DNA of 54,066 bases from Cloacibacterium sp046296655 (GTDB lineage: Bacteria; Bacteroidota; Bacteroidia; Flavobacteriales; Weeksellaceae), in the NCBI GenBank assembly GCA_046296655.1, contig JBKBLE010000016.1:1-54066 (forward strand), given 5' to 3'. This document shows, piece by piece, positions 1 through 7,934 of this stretch. Made by a program: the position numbers and the translations under genes. Below the pieces are notes generated by a model, which made no database searches, had not been told where the DNA came from, and worked only from the letters and a program-made list of their open reading frames with translations. Position 1 is the stretch's first letter. Every line of letters begins with the position of its first letter.

Positions 1-63
1 CTTATCCGCCTGCTCTTTAATCGGAATATTCTTAACGAAAAACTGAAAATGGCGGCTTGTTAA
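1..63 (+). CDS. Transposase, C-terminal 20 residues (partial)
   Basis: Frame 1 is open from the window edge to TAA at 61-63 and reads LIRLLFNRNILNEKLKMAAC. The basic, hydrophobic tail ends inside the terminal repeat, as is common in compact insertion sequences. The transposase N-terminus of a probable sister copy is at 53971-54066. Too little is present to name the IS, and the assignment rests mainly on the matching terminal repeats. Confidence 0.55.
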   Translation, partial: LIRLLFNRNILNEKLKMAAC

Positions 64-73
64 GGAGTGACTA
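1..73 (+). mobile_element. Right end of an insertion sequence (partial)
   Basis: The first 63 bases are an open frame ending in TAA that reads as a transposase tail. Directly over its stop lies TTAAGGAGTGACTA (60-73). Its reverse complement TAGTCACTCCTTAA differs by one base from TAGTCGCTCCTTAA at 53860-53873, which precedes an IS5-like transposase start at the other end of the window. I therefore read 60-73 as the right terminal inverted repeat of the same element. The rest of the element lies outside the window, and the target duplication cannot be determined. Confidence 0.75.
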
Positions 74-514
74 ATTAAACCATATTCTATTTTTTTAATA
101 TTTATAACGTTATTTTTGGGTTGTAAAGATGAAAATAAAATACCCCAAATGAAAATTTATGATTATAATAATAGTGAAATTTATACAAATAGTTTTACAC
201 AAAAAGACTTAGTTTTTTGTTATCTGAATCCCGAATGCTATACCTGTGTAGAGTTTTTAAAAAAATTAGAGAGATTAGAAAATCCTAAATATTATTTTGT
301 TGTTGTATATACTTCATTTTCAAAACTAAACCCAGAATATTTCAATTATAAAAAAAAAGAATTTTATAAAATTTTCATTGATAAAAAAAATGAATTCCCA
401 CAAAAATTTAATTTAGGCATTTTTATTGATTATCCTACTTTTGTTATTTATGAAAACGGCAAATATGTTAAAACTACAAAAAACAAAAACAACCTTCTAT
501 ATAACATAAAGTGA
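74..514 (+). pseudogene. Thioredoxin-like lipoprotein, start codon lost to IS insertion
   Basis: Reading back in frame from the obvious coding region (a TTG at 116 is the first start-like codon) gives IKPYSIFLIFITLFLGCKD, a complete lipoprotein signal peptide with the lipobox cysteine at 122-124. No ATG precedes it: the frame runs straight into the terminal repeat of the IS at 60-73, so the insertion appears to have cut off the first codon or codons. The mature part carries NPECYTCVEF (a CxxC pair) and YPTFVIYENGKYV, which resembles the cis-proline strand of the thioredoxin fold, so a periplasmic or outer-membrane redox or thiol role is plausible. Translation from TTG 116 would lack the signal peptide. 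ATT at 74 is a rare start and the AAGGAG before it is part of the IS end. Length and fold fit, but no family is recognised with certainty. Confidence 0.65.
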
Positions 515-524
515 GTTTCAAAAT

Positions 525-1025
525 TTATCTATTCAAGTCCATTAAACTTGCATCAATATTTTCTGGGCGAAAAGGCAATGCTTTAATGTCTTCTCTTGAA
601 AGCAGTTTAGTGTTTTCGGTTTTAAACTGATTCATCACCACCAAAATATCATCTGGTGGAGTAGTGGTTTTTCTAAGCATCATATCTATCCAAACTCCCG
701 TTGCTTCGGCAGTTGCGCAATGTGTACCGTCTGGTAAATAGAACTTGTGTGTGAACTGATAAATGCTCGCATCTTCAGAACTTCCAGAAATTTCTAGCGA
801 AACAATCACTTCTTGATCCGCATAAATTTCCTTAAAAAAAGAATATCTTTCGTGCAAAATTACGGGGCCAATTCCCCATCTGTTGAGTTGAGCAACACCC
901 ATTTTGTGTTTTGTCATAAAAGCCATTCTCGTTTGCGCACAATATTGCACATAAGAAGAGTTAGCCAAATGTCTGTTGGCATCTATATCGCTCCAGCGAA
1001 CTTCGTGTTTATGGTAGTAAATCAT
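525..1025 (-). CDS. Acyl-CoA thioesterase, 4HBT hotdog family (YbgC/FadM-like)
   Basis: This 166-residue protein has the hotdog-fold signature near its N-terminus: WSDIDANRHLANSSYVQY, with the catalytic Asp of the DxxxHLxN motif type. It continues with the GIGPVILHERYSFFKEI strand and ends in a region typical of single-domain 4HBT proteins. Members hydrolyse acyl-CoA or acyl-ACP thioesters in the cytoplasm, and the exact substrate cannot be read. Upstream on the minus strand is a -7-like box TATTTTTG (1045-1052), 20 bases from the start. The gene is convergent with the truncated lipoprotein (11-base gap) and divergent from the flavoprotein gene. Confidence 0.88.
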   Translation of the reverse strand: MIYYHKHEVRWSDIDANRHLANSSYVQYCAQTRMAFMTKHKMGVAQLNRWGIGPVILHERYSFFKEIYADQEVIVSLEISGSSEDASIYQFTHKFYLPDGTHCATAEATGVWIDMMLRKTTTPPDDILVVMNQFKTENTKLLSREDIKALPFRPENIDASLMDLNR

Positions 1026-1044
1026 TTTTAAGTTTTTTAGGCTT

Positions 1045-1052
1045 CAAAAATA
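1045..1052 (-). promoter_or_regulatory. -7 box for the thioesterase gene
   Basis: The minus strand reads TATTTTTG, matching the Bacteroidetes TAnnTTTG box, 20 bases before the ATG. No TTG is seen at the usual distance, so support is from the -7 box and spacing only. Confidence 0.45.
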
Positions 1053-1079
1053 CGCAATAATCATGGTTTTAAAAAATTG

Positions 1080-1087
1080 TATTTTTG
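1080..1087 (+). promoter_or_regulatory. -7 box for the flavoprotein gene
   Basis: TATTTTTG matches TAnnTTTG and lies about 70 bases before the preferred ATG at 1159. The resulting leader would contain both hairpins at 1098-1149. No clear upstream TTG element is seen. Confidence 0.4.
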
Positions 1088-1097
1088 CATCAATAGG

Positions 1098-1149
1098 AGC
1101 GGACTTTAGTCCGCTTATCAAATTAAGAATTTCAGTTGGCTTTAGCCAA
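1098..1149. repeat. Two short palindromes with identical TTTA loops
   Basis: AGCGGAC-TTTA-GTCCGCT (1098-1115) is a perfect 7-bp stem. TTGGC-TTTA-GCCAA (1136-1149) is a second perfect stem 20 bases later. The GC-rich arms stand out from the AT-rich surroundings, and the shared TTTA loop suggests a REP-like intergenic family. They sit in the predicted leader of the flavoprotein gene, 10 bases before its start. Confidence 0.65.
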
Positions 1150-1158
1150 AACCTAAAG

Positions 1159-2370
1159 ATGAATACTAAAAAGAAAATTACCATCATTGGAGGAGGCGCT
1201 GCAGGATTTTTCTGTGCTTCAAACCTCGACGAAAATAAATTTCAAGTTACCATTCTCGAACAAAACCAAGATGTTTTGCAAAAAGTAAAAATTTCTGGTG
1301 GCGGAAGATGCAATGTAACTCATGCCTGCTTTGATCCTCGTGAATTGGTGAAATTTTATCCTAGAGGAAACAAAGAATTATTAAGCGTTTTTAGTAAGTT
1401 TCAACCGGGTGATACGATGGATTGGTTCTCTCAACGAAATGTTTCGTTGAAGATAGAAAAAGACAACAGAATCTTCCCAGAAAGTAATTCTTCTCAAACC
1501 ATTATAGATTGTTTCTTGAAAGAAGTTCAGTCTAAAAATTTTGAAATCAAAACACAATCTGTGGTTTTAGAAATCCAAAAATTAGAAAAAGGCTATAAAA
1601 TCATCACCAAAGAAGGAGAAATCTTCACCGATTATGTGATTTACACCACAGGAAGTTCGCCGAAATCTTTGAAAATGATTGAAAATTTAGGGCATAAAAT
1701 TGTTTCGCCAGTTCCGTCATTGTTTACTTTTAATATCAAAAATGATGTGCTGAATGATTTAATGGGAACGAGTTTTCCTTATGCAGAAGTTTCTATTCCA
1801 AAATTGAAAATGGAAGAATTTGGGCCGCTTCTCATTACACATTGGGGACTTTCTGGGCCAGCAATTCTGAAACTTTCAGCATGGAAAGCGAGAGAACTCG
1901 CAGATTTGAAATATAATTTTGAAATTAAAGTCAATTTTATAGGAATTGATAAAGAACAAGCGGAAGAAGTTTTTAAAAATTATAGAGAAGAAAATCCTAA
2001 AAAAACTATCGGAAATTCTAAAATTTTTGAGATTACGAATCGTTTTTGGCACAGAATTCTGTGGTTGTCTAAAGTAGATTTGGAGAAAAATATTTCTCAC
2101 GCCACAAAGCAAGAACTCCAAAAAATTCTGGAAAATCTTTGCGAAAACACCATGCAAGTCAAAGGTAAATCTACCTTTAAAGACGAATTTGTAACAGCAG
2201 GTGGTGTAGATTTGAAGGAGATAAATTTCAAAACGATGGAATCTAAAATTTTGGAAAATTTCTACATTGCGGGAGAAGTTCTGAATATAGATGCCGTAAC
2301 TGGAGGGTTTAATTTCCAAGCGTGCTGGAGTGAAGCATGGCTGATTGCGCAAGATTTGAATGCAAAATAA
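1159..2370 (+). CDS. HI0933/YhiN-family FAD-dependent oxidoreductase
   Basis: The 403-residue protein begins with a Rossmann FAD-binding motif (ITIIGGGAAGFFCA). It has the family hallmark KISGGGRCNVTHAC near residue 50, FSKFQPGDTMDW, the mid-protein THWGLSGPAIL segment and the C-terminal GEVLNIDAVTGGFNFQACW, which closes the FAD site. This order is diagnostic of the HI0933 (BaiN/YhiN-like) flavoprotein family, whose substrate is mostly unknown. I chose ATG 1159 because the longer frame from 1063 would translate the two palindromes and add 32 residues of unrelated sequence. It is a single gene with no obvious operon partner, followed by a dispersed repeat. Confidence 0.92.
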   Translation: MNTKKKITIIGGGAAGFFCASNLDENKFQVTILEQNQDVLQKVKISGGGRCNVTHACFDPRELVKFYPRGNKELLSVFSKFQPGDTMDWFSQRNVSLKIEKDNRIFPESNSSQTIIDCFLKEVQSKNFEIKTQSVVLEIQKLEKGYKIITKEGEIFTDYVIYTTGSSPKSLKMIENLGHKIVSPVPSLFTFNIKNDVLNDLMGTSFPYAEVSIPKLKMEEFGPLLITHWGLSGPAILKLSAWKARELADLKYNFEIKVNFIGIDKEQAEEVFKNYREENPKKTIGNSKIFEITNRFWHRILWLSKVDLEKNISHATKQELQKILENLCENTMQVKGKSTFKDEFVTAGGVDLKEINFKTMESKILENFYIAGEVLNIDAVTGGFNFQACWSEAWLIAQDLNAK

Positions 2371-2380
2371 GGTACATTTT

Positions 2381-2452
2381 TGTCATTCTGAACGAAATAA
2401 GAATCTATTTTGATAAGATTCTTCATCTCGCTACGCTGCATTCAGAATGAGA
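2381..2452. repeat. Dispersed inverted-repeat element, copy 1
   Basis: TGTCATTCTGAAC at the left and the near-complement CATTCAGAATGAGA at the right enclose AAGAATCT and AGATTCTTCATCTCG, so the unit is a long imperfect hairpin. A second copy with the same outer arms is at 28711-28805. It lies between two convergent genes, where it could also act as a terminator. Confidence 0.75.
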
Positions 2453-2465
2453 ACTGCCTAAAATT

Positions 2466-3821
2466 CTAAAAACTCATTCCTTCGATTTTCAATTCTACTT
2501 TTGCATAAATATCAACTACCGTCGTAATATGGTCTTCAGAAATTAAGAATTCTGTAGGTTTAAAATCCATTACTTTTCCCGAAAGTTTAAATCCTTTTTG
2601 GTATTCTTTGTTGAAGCTTTCTTCAATAGATTTTTTTGATGCGTTTTCGAGTTCTAAAAAAGGAATTCCGTAGTCTTGTTCAATCATTCTCACTATTTTT
2701 CCTTCAAAAAGTGAAGTAATCGCTTTGTGAAAAATATTTTTGGTTTTCAGTTTAAAATCAGATTTGGTGAATCCAATTTTATGTTTTTGGGTGTCATAAA
2801 TAAGTTTTCCTTTGATATAAGAAATGCCATTTACTTTTCCAGAAGTTTGAATTTCGATGACTACATTTTCGTTTTCTGCATAGACTTTTATGTCTTCTAC
2901 TTTAATTTTTGATTTTCCTTCGTTAAAAGAAAATTCTTTACCTAGAAATTGTTTTTTGGCAATCGCTGTAGCTTCAGAAAAAGGAATATTCGTGGTGGTT
3001 TTGAGTAAAAATTCTCTACCCAAATTTTGAGCTGGGGTAAAATAAGGAACCGCATTCACCAAAGGATTTTTCGAAGGTTTGGTTCCCACAAAAGTTTCCG
3101 AGAACAAATCAATAGAAACCGTGGTTTTCATCTTGTCAAGGTAAATTTCTAAAGGCGACATTTTCACGGTTTGCGGCGTAATTTTCAGCCAAGTATTGTA
3201 TTCATCAGAAATCTTCATTGGTTCAGAAAAACTATTCCACACTTTCAGAATATATGGTTGAAGATTCATTTTTTGTTGGATTTGCGCATCAATGACATTG
3301 GTAAAATCCTTTTGTTGTTTCACCAGAATTTTTTCGATGACGCTGGTTAAAGGAAATTTTATTTTCCCAAAATCTAAGACTGGTTTTTCTTTCCACACAA
3401 AACCAGCGGTAGAAGTAGTGGTTTTCACTTGCCAATTTTGTAGAAATTCTACGGATGAAATAAAATTCATCACCACTCTAAATTGGGTTTTTTGGTAAGA
3501 ATATAAACCCAAAGTTCCAATGCCTTTTTCTGCCCAAATTTTAAGCGGAACAGAGAATAGTAATCGGTTGTTGGTTAATGCTTTCATCATGATTTCGCCA
3601 TCTTTTTCTACTTTGGTTTTCAGTTGGTCATTGTTATTATTTTCATAAGATTGGTCTTCGTAAAGTGTTCCTGTAATGGATTGATTCGTTAATCTTTGGA
3701 TTTCTGAAATCGGCAAAGAAATGGTCACGGAAATGCTAGAAGGAATCTTAGGAAATTGATAAGTTTCGGTTTGTGAAAATCCGAAAATGGATAAAAATAT
3801 GAATAGAAGTGATAGTCTCAT
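2466..3821 (-). CDS. DUF4403 family protein, exported
   Basis: The 451-residue protein begins with a signal peptide (MRLSLLFIFLSIFGFSQ, cleavage near residue 17). The body alternates beta strands and includes the N-terminal PSSISVTISLPISEIQRL segment and C-terminal LSGKVMDFKPTEFLISEDH, matching the layout of DUF4403 proteins, which are related to lipid-binding TULIP-like folds. Function is unknown; an envelope or periplasmic role is inferred from the signal peptide. The start codon overlaps the stop of the DUF2809 gene upstream by four bases, so the two were probably co-transcribed. Confidence 0.82.
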   Translation of the reverse strand: MRLSLLFIFLSIFGFSQTETYQFPKIPSSISVTISLPISEIQRLTNQSITGTLYEDQSYENNNNDQLKTKVEKDGEIMMKALTNNRLLFSVPLKIWAEKGIGTLGLYSYQKTQFRVVMNFISSVEFLQNWQVKTTTSTAGFVWKEKPVLDFGKIKFPLTSVIEKILVKQQKDFTNVIDAQIQQKMNLQPYILKVWNSFSEPMKISDEYNTWLKITPQTVKMSPLEIYLDKMKTTVSIDLFSETFVGTKPSKNPLVNAVPYFTPAQNLGREFLLKTTTNIPFSEATAIAKKQFLGKEFSFNEGKSKIKVEDIKVYAENENVVIEIQTSGKVNGISYIKGKLIYDTQKHKIGFTKSDFKLKTKNIFHKAITSLFEGKIVRMIEQDYGIPFLELENASKKSIEESFNKEYQKGFKLSGKVMDFKPTEFLISEDHITTVVDIYAKVELKIEGMSF

Positions 3822-4187
3822 TTTAAAATCTTATGGAAAGTAAAAATACAAAAAGAACCCATTGCATAGCACAAAATATCAATCCAAGAAAAAGAATTTC
3901 CGAGAATAATCATGGCAATTGTATTGTCTTGAAAGCCTAATAATTCTGCAAAATGAAAATATTGAGCGAATTCTATGATATAAGCAAATAAGAAAACCCC
4001 AATGTTGAGAAGCATTTTGTTTTTAATATCAAGGAAAGTTAGCATAAAAGTATAAATAAGAATTACCACTAAAACATCGCCAAAATAAGCCCTTAACCAA
4101 ACAATATTTTTGAAAAAAAGTAGCGATGGAAAACTCTGCTAGAAATAGAAATATAGTTGTTAAGAAATATTTGTAATTAAAAATCAT
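3818..4187 (-). pseudogene. DUF2809 family membrane protein, frameshifted
   Basis: The intact 3' part encodes GDVLVVILIYTFMLTF and ILGNSFSWIDILCYAMG, the DUF2809 signatures. No start codon fits in that frame, which meets TAG after QSFPSLLFF. The other frame from ATG at 4187 gives MIFNYKYFLTTIFLFLAEFS and continues smoothly if one T is dropped from the run of seven at about 4112-4118, giving 122 residues, the usual family length. The 370-base span is one base over a multiple of three. Function of the family is unknown; three or four membrane segments are visible. This is a real mutation, a phase-variable tract or a sequencing error. Confidence 0.8.
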
Positions 4188-4194
4188 ATTATTG

Positions 4195-4202
4195 TATCTT
4201 TG
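4195..4202 (+). promoter_or_regulatory. Promoter of the TonB-like gene
   Basis: TATCTTTG (-7 box) has TTG at 4171-4173, 21 bases upstream, matching the Flavobacterium pattern TTG-N17-23-TAnnTTTG. The ATG at 4216 lies 14 bases downstream of the box. Confidence 0.6.
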
Positions 4203-4215
4203 ATAAAAACTTTAT

Positions 4216-4675
4216 ATGAATAAGTTTATTATAATTTTCACTCTTATTTTTAGTGGCTTTGTTTTTGGGCAAGTAAAAGACACAATTATTGATGGGAAAA
4301 AAACTGTAATTTACTCAAGTATTGAAAAAGAAGCTGTTTTTTTCTAAAGGTAATGCCGAGTTTCAAAGATTAATTGCAGAAAATTTTAGACTTAAAAAAA
4401 TTAGGGCAAACTCTTTAATTACTTGTGAGATTAAATTTATTGTTGAAAAAGACGGGACATTAAGTAATATCACTGCAACTGGAGAAAATGAAAGTTTTAA
4501 TAAAGAAGCAATACGAGCGGTTACTAAAATTAAAGAAAAATGGATTCCTGCCACAATTAATGGACAAGCAGTAAGAGAAAGATTTAAAATTCCATTGACA
4601 ATAAATTTGAATAATTTTCAAATTATCTCATCAAAAAATCACCACATCAACTTTACTTCCCAATCATCTTCTTAA
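4216..4675 (+). pseudogene. Energy transducer TonB-like protein, frameshifted
   Basis: ATG 4216 opens a signal peptide (MNKFIIIFTLIFSGFVFGQ) followed by VKDTIIDGKKTVIYSSIEKE and then a stop after EAVFF. The remainder, in the next frame from SKGNAEFQRLI, contains FIVEKDGTLSNITATG and KEKWIPATINGQAVRERF, the TonB C-terminal fold as found in short Bacteroidetes TonB-related proteins. Dropping one T from the run of seven at 4337-4343 restores a single frame. The 460-base span is one base over a multiple of three. There is no N-terminal membrane anchor with a proline-rich linker, so it is a secreted TonB-C protein rather than a classical TonB. Its 3' end overlaps mutS by 23 bases, tail to tail. 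Confidence 0.78.
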
Positions 4676-7232
4676 TCGCATTCAATTTCATTAAGGCTTC
4701 AATCGGCGTTAAAGTATTAATGTCAATTTTCGTGAGTTCTTCTCTGATGTTTTCCAAAACAGGATCATCGAGTTGGAAGAAAGAAAGTTGAAGGTTTTCT
4801 TCAGTTACCCGTTTTATTTTTTCGGTAGAACCACTTTGAGAGCGAGAATCTTCCAAAGTTTTCAGAATTTCAGAAGCTCTGTTTACTACTTTTGAAGGCA
4901 TTCCTGCCAATTTTGCAACGTGAATCCCGAAACTGTGTTCACTGCCACCAGGAACCAGTTTTCTGAGGAAAATAATATTGCCTTTATTCTCTTGAATCGT
5001 CACGTGGAAATTTTTAATTCTCTCAAAATTTACACTCATTTCATTGAGTTCGTGGTAGTGCGTGGCGAAAAGTGTTTTCGGTTGGGTAGAATGTTGGTGA
5101 AGATATTCTGCAATCGCCCAAGCGATAGAAACGCCATCATACGTAGAAGTTCCACGTCCGATTTCATCGAGCAAAATCAAACTTCTCTCAGAAATATTAT
5201 TCAAAATATTCGCCGCTTCATTCATTTCTACCATAAAAGTAGATTCTCCCGCAGAAATATTATCCGTTGCACCAACTCTGGTAAAAATTTTATCTAAAAT
5301 GCCAATTTCGGCATGTTTTGCAGGAACAAAACTTCCAATTTGTGCCAGCAAACAAATAATTGCAGTTTGTCTCAAAATCGCAGATTTACCTGCCATATTT
5401 GGTCCGGTAACCATGATGATTTGTTGAGAATCTTTATCCAAAAAAACATCATTCGGAATGTATTTTTCACCTAAAGGAAGCGATTTTTCTATAATTGGAT
5501 GTCTTCCTTCTTTGATGTCAATCGCAAAAGTTTCGTTGAGAATGGGTTTTGTATAATTTTCGGAAATCGCCAATTCAGAAAGCGAAACCGCACAATCTAA
5601 TTCAGCAATTAATCTAGAATTTTCTTGAATTTGATCAATATACATCATCACATTTTCACAAACCTGACGATACAATTGGTGCTCAATCTGCGAAATTTTT
5701 TCTTCTGCACCGAGAATTTGCGTTTCGTATTCCTTTAATTCTTCGGTGATGTAACGTTCTGCGTTTACCAACGTTTGTTTACGAATCCAATCTTCTGGAA
5801 CTTTGTCTTTATGCGTATTTCTAACCTCGATGTAGTAACCAAAAACATTGTTAAAATCAATTTTCAAGGAAGAAATTCCCGTTCTTTCGATTTCTCTTTG
5901 GCACATTTCATCCAAAAAACCTTTGCCTTTGCTTTGAAGATTTCTCAATCTATCGAGTTCTTCCGAAACTTCAGATTTGATGACATTTCCTTTGTTGAGG
6001 CTTACCGGAAGTTCTTCACTCAAATGATTTTGAAGATAAGAAATAAGTTCTACTAAATTGTTCAGAGGTTCTAGCCAAGCCAAAACATCGTGATGAGAAC
6101 TCAATAATTCTCTGATTTTCTGAATATTGATTAAACTCTGACGAAGATAACCGAGTTCTTTCGGTGAAATTTTTTCGGCAGCTAATTTTCCAACCAATCG
6201 GTCTAAATCTGAAATTCCTTTTAATAAATCGAGGATTTCAAATTTCAGCAACTCTTCTTTGCTGAAAAATTCGATGAGAGAAAGTCTTCGGTTGATTTCG
6301 TTCACTGATTTTAAAGGTAAAATTAATCTTCGGCGAAGCAATCTTCCTCCCATTGCTGTGGAAGTTTTATCGATAATATCAAGCAAAGATTTCCCTTGAT
6401 AATTACTAGAATGTAAAATTTCTAAATTTCGCAAAGTGAAATTATCCATCATCAAATAATCATCTTGCGGAATGCTCTGTATTTTGGTAATGTGCTGTAA
6501 AAGAGCGTGATGTGTGTCTTCAACTAAATAAGCGAATATCGCTCCAGCTGCGGTAATCCCCAATTTTTGTTCTTCAATTCCGAAACCTTTTAGCGATTTT
6601 GTTTTGAAGTGAGAATTAAGTTTTTCGTATGCAAAATTATATTGATACGCCCAATCTTCTAGCTTAAAACAGTTCTTATTTTTAAGTTGAGAAGGAATTT
6701 CGGCGGTTCTTTGGTAAATAATTTCCGAAGGATCAAAAGTGTGAACAATATGTAATAATTTCTCTAAATTTCCTTCTGCCACAAGAAATTCTCCCGTAGA
6801 AACATCTACCAAAGCAATCCCGTATTTCTCTTTTTCCTTGTGAAGAGAAAGCAAGAAATTATTTTTCTTGGAATTGAGAACCTGTTCATTAAACGTAACA
6901 CCGGGAGTTACCAATTCTGTAACACCACGTTTCACGATTCCTTTCACCATTTTTGGGTCTTCCAATTGGTCGCAAATCGCAACACGCATTCCGGCTCTTA
7001 CCAATTTTGGCAAGTAAGAATCTACAGAATGATGCGGAAAACCTGCTAACTCAATATGACCTTCTCCATTGGCTCTTTTGGTAAGAACTATTCCTAAAAT
7101 CTGAGAAGTTTTTATGGCATCTTGCCCGAAAGTTTCGTAGAAATCTCCCACTCTGAAAAGCAATAGCGCATCTGGATATTTCGCCTTGATGGTATTGTAC
7201 TGAGTCATTAACGGAGTTTCTTTTTTAGCCAT
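4653..7232 (-). CDS. mutS: DNA mismatch repair protein MutS
   Basis: This full-length MutS has 859 residues. The mismatch-reading motif GDFYETF (F31-Y32-E33, equivalent to Phe-x-Glu) is near the N-terminus. The connector, lever and clamp regions follow, then the ATPase: Walker A GPNMAGKS near residue 608, Walker B LLDEIGRGTSTYDG near 686, and the FATHYHEL segment after it. The C-terminal helix-turn-helix region is present. The protein binds mispaired bases in the cytoplasm and recruits MutL, which is not in this window. The frame is intact, which matters because its 3' neighbours carry homopolymer frameshifts. The gene diverges from the RNA methyltransferase gene. Confidence 0.98.
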   Translation of the reverse strand: MAKKETPLMTQYNTIKAKYPDALLLFRVGDFYETFGQDAIKTSQILGIVLTKRANGEGHIELAGFPHHSVDSYLPKLVRAGMRVAICDQLEDPKMVKGIVKRGVTELVTPGVTFNEQVLNSKKNNFLLSLHKEKEKYGIALVDVSTGEFLVAEGNLEKLLHIVHTFDPSEIIYQRTAEIPSQLKNKNCFKLEDWAYQYNFAYEKLNSHFKTKSLKGFGIEEQKLGITAAGAIFAYLVEDTHHALLQHITKIQSIPQDDYLMMDNFTLRNLEILHSSNYQGKSLLDIIDKTSTAMGGRLLRRRLILPLKSVNEINRRLSLIEFFSKEELLKFEILDLLKGISDLDRLVGKLAAEKISPKELGYLRQSLINIQKIRELLSSHHDVLAWLEPLNNLVELISYLQNHLSEELPVSLNKGNVIKSEVSEELDRLRNLQSKGKGFLDEMCQREIERTGISSLKIDFNNVFGYYIEVRNTHKDKVPEDWIRKQTLVNAERYITEELKEYETQILGAEEKISQIEHQLYRQVCENVMMYIDQIQENSRLIAELDCAVSLSELAISENYTKPILNETFAIDIKEGRHPIIEKSLPLGEKYIPNDVFLDKDSQQIIMVTGPNMAGKSAILRQTAIICLLAQIGSFVPAKHAEIGILDKIFTRVGATDNISAGESTFMVEMNEAANILNNISERSLILLDEIGRGTSTYDGVSIAWAIAEYLHQHSTQPKTLFATHYHELNEMSVNFERIKNFHVTIQENKGNIIFLRKLVPGGSEHSFGIHVAKLAGMPSKVVNRASEILKTLEDSRSQSGSTEKIKRVTEENLQLSFFQLDDPVLENIREELTKIDINTLTPIEALMKLNAIKKMIGK

Positions 7233-7292
7233 TCTTGAGAGTATGAATATTGAGGTTTAAGATTCGAAATTTGAGGTTGTAAATTAAAACCT

Positions 7293-7300
7293 TAATTTTG
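7293..7300 (+). promoter_or_regulatory. Promoter of the RNA methyltransferase gene
   Basis: TAATTTTG fits TAnnTTTG, with TTG at 7271-7273, 19 bases upstream. It overlaps the TTG at 7298 that opens the longest reading frame and so argues for the ATG at 7316 as the true start. Confidence 0.6.
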
Positions 7301-7315
7301 CCCAAAAATACAAAA

Positions 7316-7852
7316 ATGCAACCTACCAAAAAACTGAAATTAGAAGAATTAGGAAGAATAGATGTAGAAACCTTCAAAAAGACGGAGAAAATTCCGTTGG
7401 TGGTGGTTTTAGATAATGTAAGAAGTATGCATAATGTAGGGGCGGCTTTCCGAACTGCAGATGCTTTTTTGGTGGAGAAAATTATTCTTTGTGGCATTAC
7501 TCCGAAACCGCCTCATAGAGAAATTCACAAAGCAGCATTAGGCGCAACTGAAAGTGTAGATTGGCAATTTTATGAGAATGTAAAAGAAGCAGTCATAGAT
7601 TTAAAAACTCTGGGTTACGAAGTTATTGGGATTGAACAAACTACTAATTCTGTGATGATTACAGATTTTAACATTGATAGAACTAAAAAATATGCTTTGG
7701 TTTTAGGCAATGAAGTAGAAGGAATTTCAGATGAAATTTTAACCGATTTAGACGAATGTTTAGAAATTCCACAGTTGGGAACTAAACATTCTCTAAATGT
7801 TTCGGTTTGTGGTGGAATTGTAATGTGGGAATTTTTCAAAGGTCTAAAGTAG
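7316..7852 (+). CDS. SpoU/TrmH-family RNA 2'-O-methyltransferase
   Basis: The 178-residue protein has the three SPOUT motifs in order: VVLDNVRSMHNVGAAFRTAD (motif 1), YALVLGNEVEGIS (motif 2) and EIPQLGTKHSLNVSVCGG (motif 3). The C-terminal pair forms the knotted S-adenosylmethionine site. It methylates a ribose in tRNA or rRNA, but the target nucleoside cannot be read. There is no extra N-terminal RNA-binding domain, so it is the minimal TrmH/TrmL-like form. The start at ATG 7316 follows a promoter box. A bidirectional terminator hairpin lies downstream. Confidence 0.92.
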   Translation: MQPTKKLKLEELGRIDVETFKKTEKIPLVVVLDNVRSMHNVGAAFRTADAFLVEKIILCGITPKPPHREIHKAALGATESVDWQFYENVKEAVIDLKTLGYEVIGIEQTTNSVMITDFNIDRTKKYALVLGNEVEGISDEILTDLDECLEIPQLGTKHSLNVSVCGGIVMWEFFKGLK

Positions 7853-7906
7853 AATTGAAAAGGCGCGAGCGAAGCGAGCGTCGATTGTTTTCAAAATTAA
7901 AAAAAT

Positions 7907-7930
7907 AAATCCCGAAATTTTCGGGATTTT
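7907..7930. terminator. Bidirectional Rho-independent terminator
   Basis: AAATCCCGAAATTTTCGGGA followed by TTTT forms a strong stem flanked by A-rich and T-rich runs on both sides. It lies between the convergent methyltransferase gene and the small membrane protein gene and can serve both. Confidence 0.8.
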
Positions 7931-7934
7931 AATT

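Noticed and set aside
62..73. AAGGAG as a ribosome-binding site for an ATT start at 74
   Set aside because: The motif is part of a terminal repeat matched at 53860-53873, and Bacteroidetes rarely rely on Shine-Dalgarno sites. IS truncation explains the missing ATG more simply.
1063..1158. N-terminal extension of the flavoprotein from ATG 1063
   Set aside because: It would translate two perfect palindromes and gives no family-like sequence; the Rossmann motif starts just after ATG 1159.
7862..7881. GC-rich stretch GGCGCGAGCGAAGCGAGCG after the RNA methyltransferase gene
   Set aside because: It stands out by composition and has a CGAGCG direct repeat, but no second copy or clean hairpin was found in the window, so I list no repeat here.
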